Positions 27,801 to 37,270 of a stretch of DNA of 64,000 nt are shown one piece after another. The translations under genes and the position numbers were made by a program. This stretch comes from Bacilli bacterium PM5-9 (GTDB lineage: Bacteria; Bacillota_I; Bacilli_A; JAJDGJ01). The notes beneath the pieces were generated by a model. That model searched no databases, was not told the DNA's origin, and worked only from the letters and a program-made list of their open reading frames with translations. Location: assembly GCA_029893765.1 (NCBI GenBank), contig JARXZD010000005.1:1-64000 (forward strand), read 5' to 3'. How positions within the stretch are numbered: the first letter of the stretch is position 1; every line of letters starts with the position of its first letter.

Positions 27801-28216
27801 TCAAAATTAATTTCTTCATCTTTTCTTAATGTTTGAATATTATCAAAATAAGAAGTCTTATCAACAATTGGTCTTATTAAACCAAGAGAGTGAGTTATAA
27901 TTATTTTAGCTTTATCATTATTAGTTTTAATTAGTGTTTCAATTCTTTGAACATTAAGTTCTGGAGAACTTGCTAATGTTTCTACTACTAGTGATTCATC
28001 AAAACCAAACAAAGCAATTTCATCATCATTTACATAGTTTTTTAATTCATTATACAGTTTAGTAGCACTATAAAGGTTATTTTTTATAATAATAATATCT
28101 TTTTTGAAGTGCAAAAAGTTTTGTAAAATAAGAACAGCTTCTTCAAAAGCATCTAGTTCACAAAACCCTTTATCACTATAAATGTTATAAAATGGAATAT
28201 TATTTAATATGTTCAT
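24857..28216 (-). CDS. mfd: Transcription-repair coupling factor Mfd
   Basis: Double-stranded DNA translocase that removes stalled RNA polymerase and recruits UvrA. 1119 residues, slightly short for the family (about 1150-1180). The N-terminal UvrB-like region is followed by the RNA-polymerase-interaction domain (GDYIVHAHHGIGKYVGL, about 460). Helicase motifs come next: GDVGYGKTEVALRA (about 608) and DEEQRFG (about 705), then the C-terminal regulatory domain. The gene sits directly left of the origin, transcribed away from it. Confidence 0.97.
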   Translation of the reverse strand: MNILNNIPFYNIYSDKGFCELDAFEEAVLILQNFLHFKKDIIIIKNNLYSATKLYNELKNYVNDDEIALFGFDESLVVETLASSPELNVQRIETLIKTNNDKAKIIITHSLGLIRPIVDKTSYFDNIQTLRKDEEINFDKVNDFLTNNGYLKVSKVTMPNEYAIRGSVIDIFSLTHDMPIRIDVFDDVIESIKLFDVTNQRSRINVNEVTIFPASIYSHNESNNIMSRIREISKNNIILDEIETMAEINKDLFFSRYYNLSDKKSSIIEYLNDPIIIISSYDEFIQSNNITIEESYNYLIELENENKSISNYNLFLEWDNLIKGYINIDKYRLNLNQQSLNLFPIDKFKTLIDFINSVKENYNNNYEINICLTRQHDKKIIMNLLEENNLKYSNNEYTKEQINITSDVFNRGFINNDLKIVVYTEKELFYKSKRKNNFLNKYSNATDILNLDELKEGDYIVHAHHGIGKYVGLIQLKVDNIEKDFLHIVYKNNEKLYIPIDQFNLIKKYSSSDTTIPKVSTLGGSDWKKTKLRVQKRIEDMMDELLELYATRQEPIGFKFLADNEIQKEFEDDFEYELTLDQEKAIEDVKKDMESPLVMDRLICGDVGYGKTEVALRAILKAILSNKQAAFLCPTTILSRQHYHTLLERFADYSINIVQLSRNTSPKMVKEIKEDLKNKKIDIVVGTHKLLGKDIEFNDLGLLVIDEEQRFGVKDKEKIKQLRNNIDVLTLSATPIPRTLQMSLSGLRKMSLLQTPPINRVPIQTYVVEKNKYLIKEAIEREIVRNGQVFYLHNRTSDIENVAKDIEDMFDDVKVAIIHGKMSKDQVERVMESFDDNEYNVLVCTTIIETGIDIPNANTIIIEDANNFGLAQLYQIKGRVGRSDRVGYAYLMYQKNREITEDAQKRLQAIKELTKLGSGYKIALRDLSIRGAGDILGKTQAGNIETVGYEMYLEMLQEVIDKRNNVVVQNDDIEPINLKNTGYIPKDYQLDDDNKIKLYQKIYKVKKLEEFNDLIPEINDIYGKLPASIEDIIEKRKFEILVNMNKNIKIFDEAKKITIQLQVNVNDKNTVKKVFSEVDKYGGLVNVEVKYNKIHLIVSKYTAYLKTINLIISDLQKLI

Positions 28217-28238
28217 TTAATCACCGAAATAATTATAC

Positions 28239-28500
28239 CACAATTAATGTGGAAAAATAATAATGTTCAAAAGTTATCTTTCCACACTTGTTAATTTAGT
28301 GGAAAAATTATTTATTCCTTTATTTAATCCATATTATTAAATAAGTTATTTATGTGGAAAAAAAATTAAAATATATTTTTTAAACAATTTTTTGTTAATT
28401 TGTGGATTAATGTTTTCCCTATTGAAAATTAATTTTTTTTATCATTGTGGATTACTAAAATTTTATTGATGTTTTAGCCTTTTTGATTGTGGAAAACTTT
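28239..28500. other. Chromosomal origin region upstream of dnaA (DnaA-box cluster)
   Basis: The mfd-dnaA intergenic space is extremely AT-rich and holds at least seven DnaA-box-like 9-mers. TGTGGAAAA occurs at 28248, 28353 and 28488; AGTGGAAAA at 28298; TGTGGATTA at 28401 and 28446; CTTTCCACA at 28278. Most face the same way. CCACAATTAATGTGG at 28239 gives an inverted pair. Together with the boxes after dnaA this is the bipartite oriC layout usual for Bacillota. Gene strand bias switches here. Confidence 0.88.
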
Positions 28501-28585
28501 GTTAACAACTTACTTGTTACTCTTTTTAGTATAGCTTTTTTTCTCAATTTATTATATTATTATTTTGATAAAGAGGTGAAATATT

Positions 28586-29944
28586 ATGTCGAATAATTTA
28601 GAAACATTATGGAACAATTGTTTAACTATTATTAAAGAAAAAGCTGATCATTTAATTTTTGAAAATTTTTATGAAAAATGTTCCATTGATTCAATAGAAG
28701 ATGGCATTGTTTATATTTTGGCTCATGATGAAATAGTTAAAGCTTATTTAGAAAATGATAAAGATATTAATATCATTAATGAAGCATTATTGTCGGTCAC
28801 AGAGTCAAATTTTAAAGCTAAAATTATAACAGAAGAAGATAAAAAAAATAAAAAATCTAATAATGTAGTTGAACAAGATGAAATTTCTATTATTAATAAT
28901 AATTTACGTAAAGATTATATTTTTGATAATTTTGTAGTTGGATCATCAAATCAAGAGAGTTTTCAAGCTGGTATTTCTGTTTCTAGTTCTCCTGGTAATC
29001 TTTTTAATCCATTATTTATTCATGGTAAATCTGGTCTTGGAAAAACACATTTAGTTCATTCAATTGGAAATAGAATTATTGAACAAAAACCTAACATGCG
29101 TGTTTTATATGTTTCAAGCGAAGAATTTTTTAATGATTATATTAAAATAACTAAAGGTAATATGAATGATACTGAATGGTTTAATCATAAATATCGTGAT
29201 ATTGATGTATTAATAGTAGATGATATTCAATTTTTAAGTAATAAAGAAAAAAGTAATGAAATGTTTTTCAATGTTTATAATGATTTATTTAGTAAAAATA
29301 AACAAATTATTATTACATCAGATGTTATGCCAAAAGAGTTACATGGCTTAGAAGAACGATTAGTTAGTCGTTTTACTCAAGGTTTAAGTGTATCAATTTC
29401 TCCACCTGGATATGAAACTAGTATTAAAATTTTAGAAAAGAAACTTTCTTATTTTAATGAAGATGAAAATACAATTATAACTGATAAAGCCTTAGAATAT
29501 ATTGCTAAAAACTTTTCTAAAGATGTTAGAGATTTAGAAGGGGCTTTAAGAAGAGTTATTTTCTATACAATTAATATGACTGATTCACAAGAAATTACTA
29601 TGGATATTATTTATGAAGCATTTAAAGATTATCAATCTATTAAGGTAGATGGTGATATAACAAATGAAAAAATATTAAAAATAGTATGTAATTATTACAA
29701 TTTATCTAAATCACAAATAACTAGTAAATCAAGACAAAAATTAATAGTTACACCACGTCAGATTGCTATTTACTTAACAAGGTCATTATTAGAAACTCCT
29801 TATGAAAAAATAGGTAAAATTTATGGGAATCGTGATCATTCAACTATTATGTCTAGTTATCATAAAGTAAAGGAACAAATTGATGATAATAACAGTGAAT
29901 ATGTCTTAGTAATTAATGAATTAACTAAATTGTTGAAACAATAA
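28586..29944 (+). CDS. dnaA: Chromosomal replication initiator DnaA
   Basis: AAA+ ATPase that binds DnaA boxes and opens oriC. 452 residues. Walker A is GKSGLGKTH (about 150), Walker B VDDIQF (about 210), and the DNA-binding signature NRDHSTIMSSYHKV is at about 415. The ribosome site is AGAGGTG. It lies between two DnaA-box clusters. Confidence 0.98.
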   Translation: MSNNLETLWNNCLTIIKEKADHLIFENFYEKCSIDSIEDGIVYILAHDEIVKAYLENDKDINIINEALLSVTESNFKAKIITEEDKKNKKSNNVVEQDEISIINNNLRKDYIFDNFVVGSSNQESFQAGISVSSSPGNLFNPLFIHGKSGLGKTHLVHSIGNRIIEQKPNMRVLYVSSEEFFNDYIKITKGNMNDTEWFNHKYRDIDVLIVDDIQFLSNKEKSNEMFFNVYNDLFSKNKQIIITSDVMPKELHGLEERLVSRFTQGLSVSISPPGYETSIKILEKKLSYFNEDENTIITDKALEYIAKNFSKDVRDLEGALRRVIFYTINMTDSQEITMDIIYEAFKDYQSIKVDGDITNEKILKIVCNYYNLSKSQITSKSRQKLIVTPRQIAIYLTRSLLETPYEKIGKIYGNRDHSTIMSSYHKVKEQIDDNNSEYVLVINELTKLLKQ

Positions 29945-29960
29945 AATTTTATCAACATAC

Positions 29961-30012
29961 TTATCCACATATAAATTTCTTTTTGTTATGTACTTTTATT
30001 AATTTATCCACT
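29961..30012 (+). other. DnaA boxes between dnaA and dnaN (second oriC half)
   Basis: A perfect consensus TTATCCACA at 29961-29969 and TTATCCACT at 30004-30012, embedded in AT-rich sequence. In Bacillota the unwinding element is commonly in this interval. A TATAAT at 30043 probably belongs to the dnaN promoter; its -35 is unclear. Confidence 0.75.
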
Positions 30013-30076
30013 TTTTATTTCTGTATTATTATTATTATATGTTATAATATAAATATCAATTTTGGAGGTATCGTAT

Positions 30077-31180
30077 ATGAAATTTAAAATCCAAACTAAT
30101 TCTCTTTTACAAGGTCTTAGTAAAGTAAATCATGTAGTAAATAATAAATCACCAATTCCTTCTTTAAATGGAATTTATTTTAGATTAGATTCTTCTAATT
30201 TAACACTTATTGGAAGTGATTCTGATATTACAATAAAATGTATCATTGATCAAGATATAGAGATAATAAATCAAGGTAGAATAGTTATTCCTAAATTTAT
30301 TGTTGAAATTATTAAAAAAATTGATGATGAATGGGTTGAATTAGAATTAATAGATAATAGTTTAATTATTATTAAAAGTAAAAAAAGTGAATTTAAAATT
30401 AATGGAATTAGTGCTGATAATTTCCCTAATATTGATTTTTCTTTAAATGGAGATAAAATTAATATTTCTACTAATATTATTAATTCTATTATTTCAGAAA
30501 CAGCATTTGCTACTTCTCAAGAAGAAATTAGACCAGTTCTTACTGGAGTAAACTTTTCTTGTGAAGATAGTGTATTAACTTGTGTTGCTACTGATAGTTT
30601 TAGATTAGCAAAAAAGAAAATTAATATAGAAAGTAATTTTAATTTTAATATTAATGTTCCTGCTAAATGTTTATTTGAGGTTTCTAAATTAATTAAAGAA
30701 AATAAAAATATTGATGTTTTTATTTCTCAACAAAGAATTTTATTTAATTTAGAAAATATTGTTATTCAATCAAGATTAATTAATGGAAATTATCCTGATA
30801 TTTCTAAATTAATTCCTGAAAGTTATGAATCTACATTAAAAGTTAATAAAAAAATTATTCAAGATTCTTTAGATAGAGCAAATGTTTTATCAATTAATTC
30901 TTCAAATTATACAGTAACTTTAGAAAAAAATTCTAATATGCTTACTTTATATTCTAAATCTCAAGAAGTAGGATCAATTCAAGAAGATGTTAGTTATTTA
31001 GATTTTGATGGTAAAGAATTACTAATTTCTTTTAATTCAAGATATGTTAATGATGCCTTAAAATCATTTAATGATGATATAGTATGTTTTTATTTTAATG
31101 GAGCAATGAGTCCATTTATTATAAAGTCTGAAGAAAATGATAGTAGTACTCAATTAATATTACCTATTAAAACATATTAG
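30077..31180 (+). CDS. dnaN: DNA polymerase III beta subunit (sliding clamp)
   Basis: Processivity clamp of about 367 residues with the three-fold clamp architecture. The N-terminus MKFKIQTNSLLQGLSKVNHVV and the C-terminal LILPIKTY (usually LMPMR) are typical. The frame extends to a TTG at 30062, but that would swallow the GGAGG ribosome site, so ATG 30077 is the start. Confidence 0.97.
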   Translation: MKFKIQTNSLLQGLSKVNHVVNNKSPIPSLNGIYFRLDSSNLTLIGSDSDITIKCIIDQDIEIINQGRIVIPKFIVEIIKKIDDEWVELELIDNSLIIIKSKKSEFKINGISADNFPNIDFSLNGDKINISTNIINSIISETAFATSQEEIRPVLTGVNFSCEDSVLTCVATDSFRLAKKKINIESNFNFNINVPAKCLFEVSKLIKENKNIDVFISQQRILFNLENIVIQSRLINGNYPDISKLIPESYESTLKVNKKIIQDSLDRANVLSINSSNYTVTLEKNSNMLTLYSKSQEVGSIQEDVSYLDFDGKELLISFNSRYVNDALKSFNDDIVCFYFNGAMSPFIIKSEENDSSTQLILPIKTY

Positions 31181-31186
31181 TTTTTT

Positions 31187-31222
31187 AAAAAGGTAAATAT
31201 TTATAATAATTTACCTTTTTTT
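31187..31222 (+). terminator. Terminator after dnaN
   Basis: AAAAAGGTAAAT / ATTTACCTTTTTTT hairpin, 6 nt after the dnaN stop. It separates dnaN from the next gene. Confidence 0.85.
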
Positions 31223-31257
31223 AAATAAAATTTAAAATTATTAAGGAGGAGTAATTT

Positions 31258-33888
31258 ATGAAAAAAATAACTCTGTCATTTATGTTAGTGCTTGCTTTAT
31301 TATTAAGTTCTAGTGTAGATGCAAAAACAAATGAAGGAATAAGTAAAGAAAAAATTATTATTAAATTGGATAAAGGATATAAATATAATAATAGTTTAAA
31401 ATCAAAAATTGAAAAAAATCTTAATTTAAAAGTTAATAAAGTTAAAAAAATTAAAGCTGGAAAATTAGGAAATTATTATGTTGTAACTTTAAATAAAGAA
31501 ATTAAAGATATAAACAAACAGTATAATAAATTGAATAATATAAAAGGAATTGAAAAAGTTCAATCTTCTTACTTTTATAATTATGAACCAATTAGTAAAA
31601 AGAAAAAAACAAGAGCAAATGTAATCGCTAATAATTGGCATGTTGCTAAAGTTGCTGCAGATCAATTAAAACAGGAAGTTAGTGATACTTCAAAAAAAAT
31701 AAGAGTAGGGATTATTGATACTGGAATAGATTATGATCATCCAGATTTAAAAAATATTATTAATAAAGAATTATCATATAATTATATTGGATATAATAAT
31801 GATGCAAGTGATGATATTGGACATGGAACACACGTTGCTGGATTAATTGCAGGAGAAAATGATTATTCTGTTGGAAAAAATATAGAAATAGTAGCATACC
31901 GTGCTTTAAATGATGAATATGGAAATACTGAAGATATTGTTGAAGCTATTAATGATGCTCAAGAAAATGATGTTAAAGTATTAAATATGTCATTTGGATA
32001 TGATTCTTTTTTTGGAATTGATGAATTAATGTATAATAGTATATTAAAATATGATGGTTTAATAGTTGCAGCAGCAGGAAATAATGGAAAAGAAGGATCA
32101 GATTATCCAGCAGCATTACCTTTAGATAATGTAATTTCAGTAGGATCAATGGATGAAAATGATGTAAAATCAGGTTATAGTAATTATAGTAATAATGATG
32201 TTGATATTTTTGCTCCAGGTAATTCTGTATTTTCAACTTGTTCAGTTTCATTATATTTATGTATGGATTATGGATTTGATCAATATGATCAAAATAGCCA
32301 ATTAGCAAAAATGAGTGGTACTAGTATGGCTACTCCTATAGTTGCTGGAATTGCTGGAACATTATATTCAATTGATGAAAATTTAGAATATGATGATGTA
32401 AAATATTCAATAATAGATAGTGCTGTAGTTACTGATGGTTTAAAAAGACAAGCAACTACTGAAGGATATGTAAATGCAAAAAGTGCATTAGATAATATAA
32501 AAATTTCTAATAATAAAACAAATAGTTTTGCTAAATTAAATAGTGATGGCTCTATTAATTTATGGGGAGATAATAGTCATGGTCAATTAGGAAATAATAC
32601 AACTGCTGATGTTTTAGAAACAAGTCCATTTAATTATAGTATTGATAACGATAAAATAGTTAAATATTATATTACTTCAAAAAATGTTTTTCTAATTAGT
32701 GAAAAAGGCGAATTATATGTATCTGGAAAAAATGATTATGGACAATTAGGTCAAAATAATAGTAATGATTCATTAGAATTCGTTAAGTTTAATAAAGTTG
32801 ATAGTAAACATAAAATTAAAAAAATATCTCTAAGAGATCCAAAAGGGTTATTTGATGAAGATACTTTAACTATTAAATTAGAAGAAGTTAATAAAGTTAA
32901 TGATTATTATCAAATTGGCAAATATTCAAATAAAGTAGAATCTGATGAATTTCAAAATACTAATAAATTACAATACTTTAAATTTAATAAATATGGTGAT
33001 CTTGAATCAATTAGTTTTTATAAGTTGAATAGTAGAAAATTAGAAGCAATTGAAAAATTTAAATATGAAACAGAATACGATGAATTTTTTGAAGAATATA
33101 TAACATATCTAGATAGTTTGACAACTATTAAATATTTTGATAAATATTATACAACTAAAGTTGTAAAATATGATATATATACAGAAAATGATGAACTATT
33201 ACATTATGAAAAAACTACTAAAAAGGATTATAATAATAAAATAATTCAAATAAAAACTTTTTATGCAATTAATAATTCATATTATGATTTCTTAAAATAT
33301 GAGAAAATTGATAATTATTTACCTCTTTATAAAGAAATTATTGATTATAAAAATGGAGTTATTAATAGAAAAACTGAATATGAATATAATGATAATAATG
33401 AGCTTAAAAAAGGTGCTAAAAAGTATGCTTCTAATTACAATAAAAATGGGAAAATTACTACAAAATATTATGCTAGTTATGATAAAGCTGGAAAATTAGG
33501 AAAAGGTAAATTAGTTCAAAAAGTAACTTATGGAAAAAAATTAATTACTAATAAAAAATATACTTATAATAATAGTGATGTAAAAACTAAGTATACTAAA
33601 TTAATTACTTATAAAAATGGTAAAAAGAAATCATATTTAGAAATTAAGTATAATAAGGATTATAAAAAAACTAAATTAAGTAGAACTTATAAAAATAATA
33701 AGAAAGAAAAAGATATTTTATTTAAATATAATAATAAAGGTGAATTAAAAGCTAATTCTAAATCTAATGCTTATAAGTATGTGAAAATATATAAAAAAGG
33801 TAAATTGTATATGACAACTAAATATACATATAATACTAATGGTAAGATTGCTAAAAAAAGCATTACTTATGCAAAGGGAGGTAATTAA
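31258..33888 (+). CDS. Secreted subtilisin-like serine protease (S8) with RCC1-like repeats and a repeat tail
   Basis: 876 residues. A signal peptide (1-22, ending SVDA) is followed by an I9-like propeptide and a peptidase S8 domain (about 130-415). Catalytic Asp is in IIDTGIDYDHPD (about 155), His in GHGTHVAG (about 188) and Ser in SGTSMATP (about 354). Then come two RCC1-like units (NLWGDNSHGQLG and LYVSGKNDYGQLG, about 430-500). A roughly 300-residue Tyr/Lys/Asn-rich tail repeats YxxxGK-type units. No LPxTG motif, so attachment may be through the basic tail. The next gene starts 2 nt later and shares the tail type. Confidence 0.93.
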   Translation: MKKITLSFMLVLALLLSSSVDAKTNEGISKEKIIIKLDKGYKYNNSLKSKIEKNLNLKVNKVKKIKAGKLGNYYVVTLNKEIKDINKQYNKLNNIKGIEKVQSSYFYNYEPISKKKKTRANVIANNWHVAKVAADQLKQEVSDTSKKIRVGIIDTGIDYDHPDLKNIINKELSYNYIGYNNDASDDIGHGTHVAGLIAGENDYSVGKNIEIVAYRALNDEYGNTEDIVEAINDAQENDVKVLNMSFGYDSFFGIDELMYNSILKYDGLIVAAAGNNGKEGSDYPAALPLDNVISVGSMDENDVKSGYSNYSNNDVDIFAPGNSVFSTCSVSLYLCMDYGFDQYDQNSQLAKMSGTSMATPIVAGIAGTLYSIDENLEYDDVKYSIIDSAVVTDGLKRQATTEGYVNAKSALDNIKISNNKTNSFAKLNSDGSINLWGDNSHGQLGNNTTADVLETSPFNYSIDNDKIVKYYITSKNVFLISEKGELYVSGKNDYGQLGQNNSNDSLEFVKFNKVDSKHKIKKISLRDPKGLFDEDTLTIKLEEVNKVNDYYQIGKYSNKVESDEFQNTNKLQYFKFNKYGDLESISFYKLNSRKLEAIEKFKYETEYDEFFEEYITYLDSLTTIKYFDKYYTTKVVKYDIYTENDELLHYEKTTKKDYNNKIIQIKTFYAINNSYYDFLKYEKIDNYLPLYKEIIDYKNGVINRKTEYEYNDNNELKKGAKKYASNYNKNGKITTKYYASYDKAGKLGKGKLVQKVTYGKKLITNKKYTYNNSDVKTKYTKLITYKNGKKKSYLEIKYNKDYKKTKLSRTYKNNKKEKDILFKYNNKGELKANSKSNAYKYVKIYKKGKLYMTTKYTYNTNGKIAKKSITYAKGGN

Positions 33889-33890
33889 TA

Positions 33891-35123
33891 ATGAAAAAAT
33901 ATTTAATTATGTTTGCAATGGTAATTTTCTTATCAATGAACAATACTTATGCAAAAGAAAGATCAATGCAAATGACTGAATATCCAATTGATTATAGAAG
34001 TTTTATAAATAAAGAGTCTTTTATCGATATATTAGATTATAATGATTTAAGTCTTGTAGTTGAAGATAATGATAGTAATCCTGAAAATGGAATTGTTTTA
34101 TATAAGGAATTTATTGGAAATGATGGTTCATTAAGAAGATATGGTGAATGGTTTAAAAAGCAAGATGGAAAATGGTTTAATTACAAAGAATCAATTGAAC
34201 ATGGAACTAAAACAACAAATGAATTATATATTAAATCATATGAAGCTGCAGAATATTATTTTGATGCAAGTAAATGTTCAAGTTCAACAACTTATGAAAA
34301 TGATAGTTGTCAAACAAAACATAAGAAGAGTATTAATTACTATTATAAAGAGGGAAATAGAATTTATATTTCAATTGATTTAACATATCCAAATAATAAG
34401 TATACAAAAGATAATATGTATAGTTCAATTATTTACAAAACAACATATCGTGATAATTTATATCCAGAATTTAAAATAAGTGTTAAAAGAGATAGTTTAA
34501 ATAGAATTACAAAATTTATTTATTCTTATTACCATAAAGATAAAATTTATCAAACTGCTGAAAGTATGAAAATTGATACTAAATATGATAGATATGATGC
34601 TAACAATGTACAATCATACGGTATTAAATATAAAACTTATGATGAAAAAAATAGATTAAGAGGTATTTATGAATATCATGACTTTGATGATACTTATTAT
34701 GATGTTGATGATGATGATGCAGGTGATATTGGTGAAGTACTTACTTATCAAAAATTAATTAACTATCATTCAAATGGAAAAATTTATACTACATTAGTTG
34801 AAAAGAATGATAAATTTGAAAATACAACATATCACAAGAAAATGAAATATCGTAAAGATGGAAAAAAACAAGCTGTTATTTTTTATAAATATAAGGCTGG
34901 TAATGCAATTTTAAGAAAAGAGTATAAGTATAATGCAAAAGGAACTTTAAAAGGAAAAGCTTATAGATATACAACTACTTATAAAAAAGGGAAAAAGAAA
35001 ACAGTAAAAGGTTTTTATAATTCTAAAGGTAAAATTTATAAAACAGTAAAAGTGAAAAATAGAAAAGATTTTAAAGTTGCAGAATATGAATATGAATTAG
35101 TAAATGAAGAGTATTATTATTAG
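33891..35123 (+). CDS. Secreted protein with Tyr/Lys/Gly repeat tail, partner of the adjacent protease
   Basis: 410 residues with a signal peptide (1-21, ending NTYA). The first 200 residues match no family I know. The second half has repeated units such as YNAKGTLKGKAYRY and YNSKGKIYKTVKVK, resembling the tail of the preceding protease and loosely the YD repeats of RHS proteins. One CSSSTTYENDSC pair could form a disulphide. It starts 2 nt after the protease stop with GGGAGG, so the pair is coupled. A protease substrate, inhibitor or co-anchored partner are all possible. Confidence 0.85.
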   Translation: MKKYLIMFAMVIFLSMNNTYAKERSMQMTEYPIDYRSFINKESFIDILDYNDLSLVVEDNDSNPENGIVLYKEFIGNDGSLRRYGEWFKKQDGKWFNYKESIEHGTKTTNELYIKSYEAAEYYFDASKCSSSTTYENDSCQTKHKKSINYYYKEGNRIYISIDLTYPNNKYTKDNMYSSIIYKTTYRDNLYPEFKISVKRDSLNRITKFIYSYYHKDKIYQTAESMKIDTKYDRYDANNVQSYGIKYKTYDEKNRLRGIYEYHDFDDTYYDVDDDDAGDIGEVLTYQKLINYHSNGKIYTTLVEKNDKFENTTYHKKMKYRKDGKKQAVIFYKYKAGNAILRKEYKYNAKGTLKGKAYRYTTTYKKGKKKTVKGFYNSKGKIYKTVKVKNRKDFKVAEYEYELVNEEYYY

Positions 35124-35143
35124 AAAAGATAAAATTAGTAATT

Positions 35144-35174
35144 AGAGGATAACAATTGTTATCTTCTTTTTTTA
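35144..35174 (+). terminator. Terminator of the protease-partner operon
   Basis: AGAGGATAAC AATT GTTATCTTCT stem followed by TTTTTT. Confidence 0.8.
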
Positions 35175-35175
35175 T

Positions 35176-35203
35176 AAAAAAATGAAGACTTAGCTTCATT
35201 TTA
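35176..35203 (-). terminator. Terminator of the ilv operon
   Basis: AAAATGAAG / CTTCATTTTTTT hairpin on the minus strand directly after the ilvE stop. Confidence 0.8.
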
Positions 35204-35204
35204 A

Positions 35205-36260
35205 TTAGAATTCTATTATATAATTGAATTTATCTTTAATTAATCCTTTTTTAATATTCTCTAAATAATCATAAACTTTTGTTGAAACACTATTTTCATC
35301 ATATATAAATTCCATTTCAAAACCATTATGATTAATTATATCTAGTGGTTGAATTGAAGCTGCAGTACCTGTTGCAAAAGCTTCTGATACTCTACCTTGT
35401 TTATATAATTCAACTAAATTATCAATATCAATTTTCTTTTCTTCTACTTCATAACCTAATTCTGGAGCAATATTGATAACACTATCGCGAGTAATTCCTT
35501 TAAGAATAGAGCCACTAGTATTTGGTGTTATAATTTTATTATCAACAATAAAGAAGACATTCATCATTCCAGCTTCTTCGATATATTTTTGTTCATGAGG
35601 ATCTAACCATAAAACTTGATTATATCCATTTTTATTAGCATTTGCAGTTGCATAAAATGCACCACCATAATTACCACCATTTTTAACTTCACCAGTTCCA
35701 TTTGTTGGAACACGCATATAATGAGTTTCAGTTGTTAGTTTTACCTTATCAGATGTAAAGTAAGTACTCATTGGGCTCATGATAATCATAAAGATATATT
35801 CTTTTGATTGACGTGCTCCAATAATTGCTTCAGATGCTATCATAAAGGGCCTAATATATAGATAGCTATCTATATTATCGTAAAACCAATTATCTTCTTC
35901 TTTTTTTATTAATTCGACAAGTGCCTTTAAAACAAAATCAACATCTATTTCTGGCATACACATTCTTTTTGCAGAATCATTTAATCTTTTTAAGTTTGCA
36001 TCAGCTCTAAATAATATTCTTTTATTATTAGTTTTTAATACCTTTAAACCTTCAAAAATTGTTTGACCATAATGAAAGCATAGTGCAGATGGTTCAATAG
36101 TAAATGCTTCATAAGGTTTTATAGTTGCATTATGCCACCCATCTTGATCATTATATTTCATTTCAAACATATAATTAGTAAAAGTAGTACCAAAAGCAGG
36201 TGGAGTAACTGCTTTTTTTCTTTTATTTTCATTTTCTATAAATTTTATTGTATCTTCCAT
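35205..36260 (-). CDS. ilvE: Branched-chain amino acid aminotransferase
   Basis: PLP transaminase for the last step of Ile, Leu and Val synthesis. 351 residues, the larger BCAT type. The PLP lysine lies in GTGEVKNGGNYGGAF. The EEAGMMNVFF and SGSILKGITRDS segments bind substrate and cofactor phosphate. Last gene of ilvD-A-B-C-E, 8 nt after ilvC. Confidence 0.95.
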   Translation of the reverse strand: MEDTIKFIENENKRKKAVTPPAFGTTFTNYMFEMKYNDQDGWHNATIKPYEAFTIEPSALCFHYGQTIFEGLKVLKTNNKRILFRADANLKRLNDSAKRMCMPEIDVDFVLKALVELIKKEEDNWFYDNIDSYLYIRPFMIASEAIIGARQSKEYIFMIIMSPMSTYFTSDKVKLTTETHYMRVPTNGTGEVKNGGNYGGAFYATANANKNGYNQVLWLDPHEQKYIEEAGMMNVFFIVDNKIITPNTSGSILKGITRDSVINIAPELGYEVEEKKIDIDNLVELYKQGRVSEAFATGTAASIQPLDIINHNGFEMEFIYDENSVSTKVYDYLENIKKGLIKDKFNYIIEF

Positions 36261-36268
36261 AATAATAC

Positions 36269-37252
36269 CTACATTTTCATTAGATTTCTTAGTTGATCCC
36301 CAACTTTTTCAATATCATGATTTTTCATATTTTGTCTATGAGCATTTATCTTAGGATTATTTGCTTTTTCTTCTAAAATAAATTCTTTTGCGAAATCACC
36401 ATTTTTTATTTCTTTTAAAACATCTTTCATAACTTGTTTTGTTTCATCAGTAATTATTTTTGGGCCAACAACATATTCACCAAACTCAGCAGTATTTGAA
36501 ATTGAATTATTCATATTCATAAAACCACCTTCATAAATCATATCAATGATTAATTTCATTTCATTAACACATTCAAAATAAGCAGCTTCTTGTGAATAAC
36601 CAGCTTCAACTAAAACTTCAAAACCAGTTTTCATCAATTCAACAACACCACCACAAAGAACAACTTGTTCACCAAATAGATCAGTTTCAACTTCTTCTTT
36701 AAATGTAGTTTCTAAAATACCACTTCTTCCACTACCAAGACCTTTAGCATAGGCTTGCGCAACTTGCATTGTATCATTACTATAATCTTGATAAACAGCA
36801 AACAATGAAGGAACACCTTTATCATTTTGATATTGACGTCTTACCATATGTCCAGGTGATTTTGGAGCAACCATAAACACATTAACATCACTAGGCGGTA
36901 CTATTTGGTTATAATGCACATTAAATGCATGAGCAAATGCTAAATAATTACCACTAACTAAATTATCTTTAACATGATTATTATAAATATCTGGCATTAC
37001 TTCATCAGGAACTAACATCATAACAACATCAGCTTTTTTTGTTGCAGTAGCAACATCATATACTTCTAATCCAGCTTCTCTTGCTTTTTCTACTGATTTT
37101 GATGTCTCTTTTAATCCAACGCAAACATCATAACCACTTTCTTTTAAATTTAGAGCATGAGCATGACCTTGCGAACCATATCCAATTATTGCGATTTTCT
37201 TATTTTCTAATACCTTTTCATTTATATCTTTTTCTAAATATACTTTTTTCAT
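36269..37252 (-). CDS. ilvC: Ketol-acid reductoisomerase (class I)
   Basis: NADPH- and Mg-dependent isomerisation/reduction of acetolactate or acetohydroxybutyrate. 327 residues, short class I form. The nucleotide loop is [14 protein letters not shown]. Metal-site acidic residues lie in [14 protein letters not shown] and in the helical domain ([19 protein letters not shown]). It is followed by ilvE and preceded by ilvB with an 18-nt gap. Confidence 0.97.
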   Translation of the reverse strand: MKKVYLEKDINEKVLENKKIAIIGYGSQGHAHALNLKESGYDVCVGLKETSKSVEKAREAGLEVYDVATATKKADVVMMLVPDEVMPDIYNNHVKDNLVSGNYLAFAHAFNVHYNQIVPPSDVNVFMVAPKSPGHMVRRQYQNDKGVPSLFAVYQDYSNDTMQVAQAYAKGLGSGRSGILETTFKEEVETDLFGEQVVLCGGVVELMKTGFEVLVEAGYSQEAAYFECVNEMKLIIDMIYEGGFMNMNNSISNTAEFGEYVVGPKIITDETKQVMKDVLKEIKNGDFAKEFILEEKANNPKINAHRQNMKNHDIEKVGDQLRNLMKM

Positions 37253-37270
37253 TTTTCTAATCTCCTTTTT

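Noticed and set aside
24857-28216. Mfd as a truncated pseudogene
   Set aside because: Although shorter than average, all helicase motifs, the polymerase-interaction domain and the C-terminal domain are present.
31973-32308. 111-codon minus-strand frame
   Set aside because: Antisense to the subtilisin catalytic domain, with a Leu/Tyr/His-rich shadow composition and no start signal.
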